Origin: an uncultured Prevotella sp.
GTDB lineage: Bacteria > Bacteroidota > Bacteroidia > Bacteroidales > Bacteroidaceae
Length of the DNA stretch: 24,158 nucleotides
Assembly: GCA_947304695.1 (NCBI GenBank)
Contig: CAMZBS010000031.1
Coordinates: 1-24,158 of the forward strand
Reading direction: 5' to 3'
The notes under the pieces were generated by a model. The model was not told the DNA's origin and did not search any database. It was given only the letters and a program-made list of their open reading frames with translations. This document shows positions 23,101 through 24,158 of the stretch, one piece after another; the first letter of the stretch is position 1, and each line of letters begins with the position of its first letter. Position numbers and translations under genes: made by a program.

Positions 23101-24158
23101 CTTTACCTTTTCCGTGATGGGAGCGGTGAGGCAGCGGTAGGGCAGTCCCATGAAGATACCGTCGAGCCAAACCTGATAAGCGTAGATGGCTTTGTGCCAG
23201 TAGACCTTGTCGGCCACAGTGCGTGGCTGGTCTTGCAACTGCTTCATGAGCATCTGCATGGCTTTCAGGTTCTTGGGCTCTGGCCAGTTCTGGTACATGC
23301 GGGTGACGAAATGGCCCGTACGGATGTTATCCAGGTTATAGTCCAGGATGTTATAGCCGCGAATCTCTCCCTGTTCGTTGATCATGGTGTCGGTGTAGAG
23401 CTTGCAGTAGTCCAGGATCTGCTGGCCGCCGTAGCGCAGGTAGGTGTCGAGCATGCCTTCCAGCTCGTTGCCCATCACGTAGCTCCACTTTGGTCTTGAG
23501 GCGAAGTCCAGCATGTACGACTCCGGCACGCGTTTCATTTCCGAATAGGTCATCCACTCCGAATAGTGCTTGTAGGGCATTTCCGTCAGGGCAAGTCCGC
23601 CATTGATGTAAAGGTTCTCGAAGTGCACATCACGCGTCTTCCCGCTCTTGAAGTTGCCTTGCTTCACTCCGTTGAAACGGCAGTTGCGTATATTGATGTC
23701 ATATACAAAGGTGTCTTCGTTCAGTCCGATAATCTGTACGCCATACTTCGATTTCTCGCAGGTCACGTTTTCCACGTTCACATTTCTTACGATTGGGTAG
23801 TTGCCCCGGCAGCAGATTTCGTTGTGCTCGTAGTCCAGGTTGATTTTGACCACCGATTCAGCACACTGTCCCACCTTGATGTCCTTCATGTTGATGTTCT
23901 CTATGATGCCGCCTCTGCACGAATTGGTCTTGATGCGAAGCACACGCTCCAGATCGGGTGAGTCCATCGTGCAGTCGTGGGCAAAGACATTCTTGCAGCC
24001 TCCTGAGATTTCCGATCCGATGACCACACCTCCGTGGCCGTTCTTCATTTCGCAGTTGCGGATGATGATGTTCTGTGAGGGCATGTTGCGCTCACGGCCG
24101 TCTCGGTTACGTCCGCTCTTGATGGCAATGCAGTCGTCGCCCGTATTGAAGAAACAGT
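20185..24158 (-). CDS. Three-enzyme fusion: GH28 polygalacturonase + GH105 unsaturated uronyl hydrolase + GH65/GH95-like six-hairpin module (5' end cut by the window edge)
   Basis: 1323 codons are open without a stop; the start lies beyond 24158, and the ATG at 24084 is internal because GH28 catalytic sequence precedes it. Numbering from the first visible codon: NTGDDC (4-9), GHG (40-42) and RIK (from 74) are GH28 motifs II, III and IV; the beta-helix runs to about 170. Residues about 200-600 are GH105, with VWLDG (Asp332), AYDEN (Asp394, expected catalytic acid) and HCWGRAQGWY (411-420); this fold removes 4,5-unsaturated uronic acid from the non-reducing end. Residues about 605-900 form a beta-rich part (LTVGNGHFATTVDV, MSDWGWH), and about 900-1323 an (alpha/alpha)6 barrel resembling clan GH-L enzymes, with PHLEMTWWH (Glu964), GFKGIRWMKMTDP and AGEAPSN (Glu1021). 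I cannot assign a substrate to this last part. The first two modules suit sequential breakdown of galacturonan. Confidence 0.9.
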   Translation of the reverse strand, partial: CFFNTGDDCIAIKSGRNRDGRERNMPSQNIIIRNCEMKNGHGGVVIGSEISGGCKNVFAHDCTMDSPDLERVLRIKTNSCRGGIIENINMKDIKVGQCAESVVKINLDYEHNEICCRGNYPIVRNVNVENVTCEKSKYGVQIIGLNEDTFVYDINIRNCRFNGVKQGNFKSGKTRDVHFENLYINGGLALTEMPYKHYSEWMTYSEMKRVPESYMLDFASRPKWSYVMGNELEGMLDTYLRYGGQQILDYCKLYTDTMINEQGEIRGYNILDYNLDNIRTGHFVTRMYQNWPEPKNLKAMQMLMKQLQDQPRTVADKVYWHKAIYAYQVWLDGIFMGLPYRCLTAPITEKVKGGKGKKNADPITAIYDDAVNQLKITYERTLDPVTGLNRHAYDENRNMFWADKTTGLSQHCWGRAQGWYTMALIEVLDAVPEDYPRRGELIELLRKDLDAVIKWQDKNTGVWYQVMDSPGREGNYLESTASSMFAYVLLKAYRKGYLGTKYREAGIKAYRGIINNFIRVNADSTISLTNCCSVAGLGPGISPQVEAALKSINPKAKAKENTRRDGSYEYYLSEPIRDNDAKGIGPFIWASLEMEQMGYTTENVSQPIDRLAVVSRNNPVITKADPLASLTVGNGHFATTVDVTGLQSYPFDYEAGVPLTAMSDWGWHKFENINHLTPSESEKAFDLGHGHKETYAVEYKKADDGRHKQATEYFRVNPHRLNLGIIGLELKDASGKKTELKELTGIHQELKLYDGVIESQFAVGGATVDVTTAALQNKDATVYSIKSSLLKNGRATVAIRFPYPTGKHADAAADWSKPERHTSRIIDRGANFAVIEHQLDSTRYFLTLNWQGEAKLQECDRHYFALSTNSDVLAFKAEYTQRPTKNAQQFVFDQALRSVLKAWNRWWQQGAIVDFGLCTDIRAKELERRVVLSQYLTQVNCANALPPQETGLTYNSWFGRPHLEMTWWHMVDFALWNRPQVVEQVLDWYNNVAYPEAKKIANRQGFKGIRWMKMTDPQAGEAPSNTGSFLVWQQPHYIYMAEEMYRATPTAETLKKYAQQVEETAEFMADFVSYDNKTKKYFLQGATAMQESMSKDFSFNHPFELAYWQYGLSIAQQWRERQGKERVALWDKIIGNISALPEANGIYTAGLPKGNTTGLKSFDPFDAVASGVSVKSEGTESFAAKCRNDHPAVLGACGLLPYTSLYNKEKMNKTLDWVMKNWNWQTTWGWDYGMTAMAAARLGQPETALQALLIDTQKNTYLKNGHNYQTADRLRLYLPGNGALLTAVAMMCAGWDECKVGLNPGFPKDGQWNVRWEGLNRMQ

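Noticed and set aside
24082..24084. ATG as the start of the fusion enzyme
   Set aside because: The frame stays open upstream to the window edge and encodes the GH28 motif NTGDDC with IAIKSG, so the ATG is an internal Met.

Overview
The window reads as part of a pectin-degrading polysaccharide utilization locus (PUL) from a Bacteroidota genome, most likely a member of the Prevotellaceae. Four things point there: a SusC/SusD pair, surface lipoproteins with acidic residues after the lipobox cysteine, promoter -7 boxes of the TAnnTTTG type, and secreted proteins ending in a short YNLxGxRV...KG...GKK tail that I associate with Prevotella. Genus and species cannot be fixed from this sequence. All nine genes lie on the minus strand, so the locus is transcribed from high to low coordinates.

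Layout in transcription order. (1) 24158-20185: 3' part of a very large secreted enzyme that joins a GH28 polygalacturonase, a GH105 unsaturated uronyl hydrolase and a C-terminal GH65/GH95-like six-hairpin module; its N-terminus lies beyond the right edge. (2) 20108-18384: a PL1 pectate lyase. (3) 18328-12689: a 1879-residue multimodular pectin methylesterase (CE8) with a duplicated N-terminal module. An intrinsic terminator follows, then a 367-base control region with a -7 promoter box and a perfect LacI/PurR-type palindrome. (4) 12321-3935: a tightly packed operon of SusC, SusD, a predicted beta-helix surface lipoprotein (DUF4957/DUF5123-like) and a small unrecognised lipoprotein, with gaps of 13, 17 and 17 bases. 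(5) 3840-2074: a secreted protein of unknown function, separated from the operon by a strong hairpin. A tandem double hairpin/terminator and a well-formed promoter follow. (6) 1880-1: a second PL1 pectate lyase whose C-terminus runs off the left edge.

A working model, inferred from family knowledge: the CE8 enzyme removes methyl esters from homogalacturonan; the two PL1 lyases and the GH28 module cut the backbone; the lipoproteins and SusD capture fragments at the cell surface; SusC imports them with TonB energy; the GH105 module removes 4,5-unsaturated uronic acids from lyase products. The third module of the fusion has no function I can assign and is the best candidate for new biochemistry. 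SusC lacks an N-terminal STN signalling domain, and a LacI-type palindrome sits upstream of it. This suggests control by a cytoplasmic LacI-family repressor, or by a regulator encoded outside the window, rather than by an ECF-sigma/anti-sigma pair.

No rRNA, tRNA, CRISPR array, insertion sequence or integrase was seen. Long plus-strand open frames are antisense shadows of the minus-strand genes.
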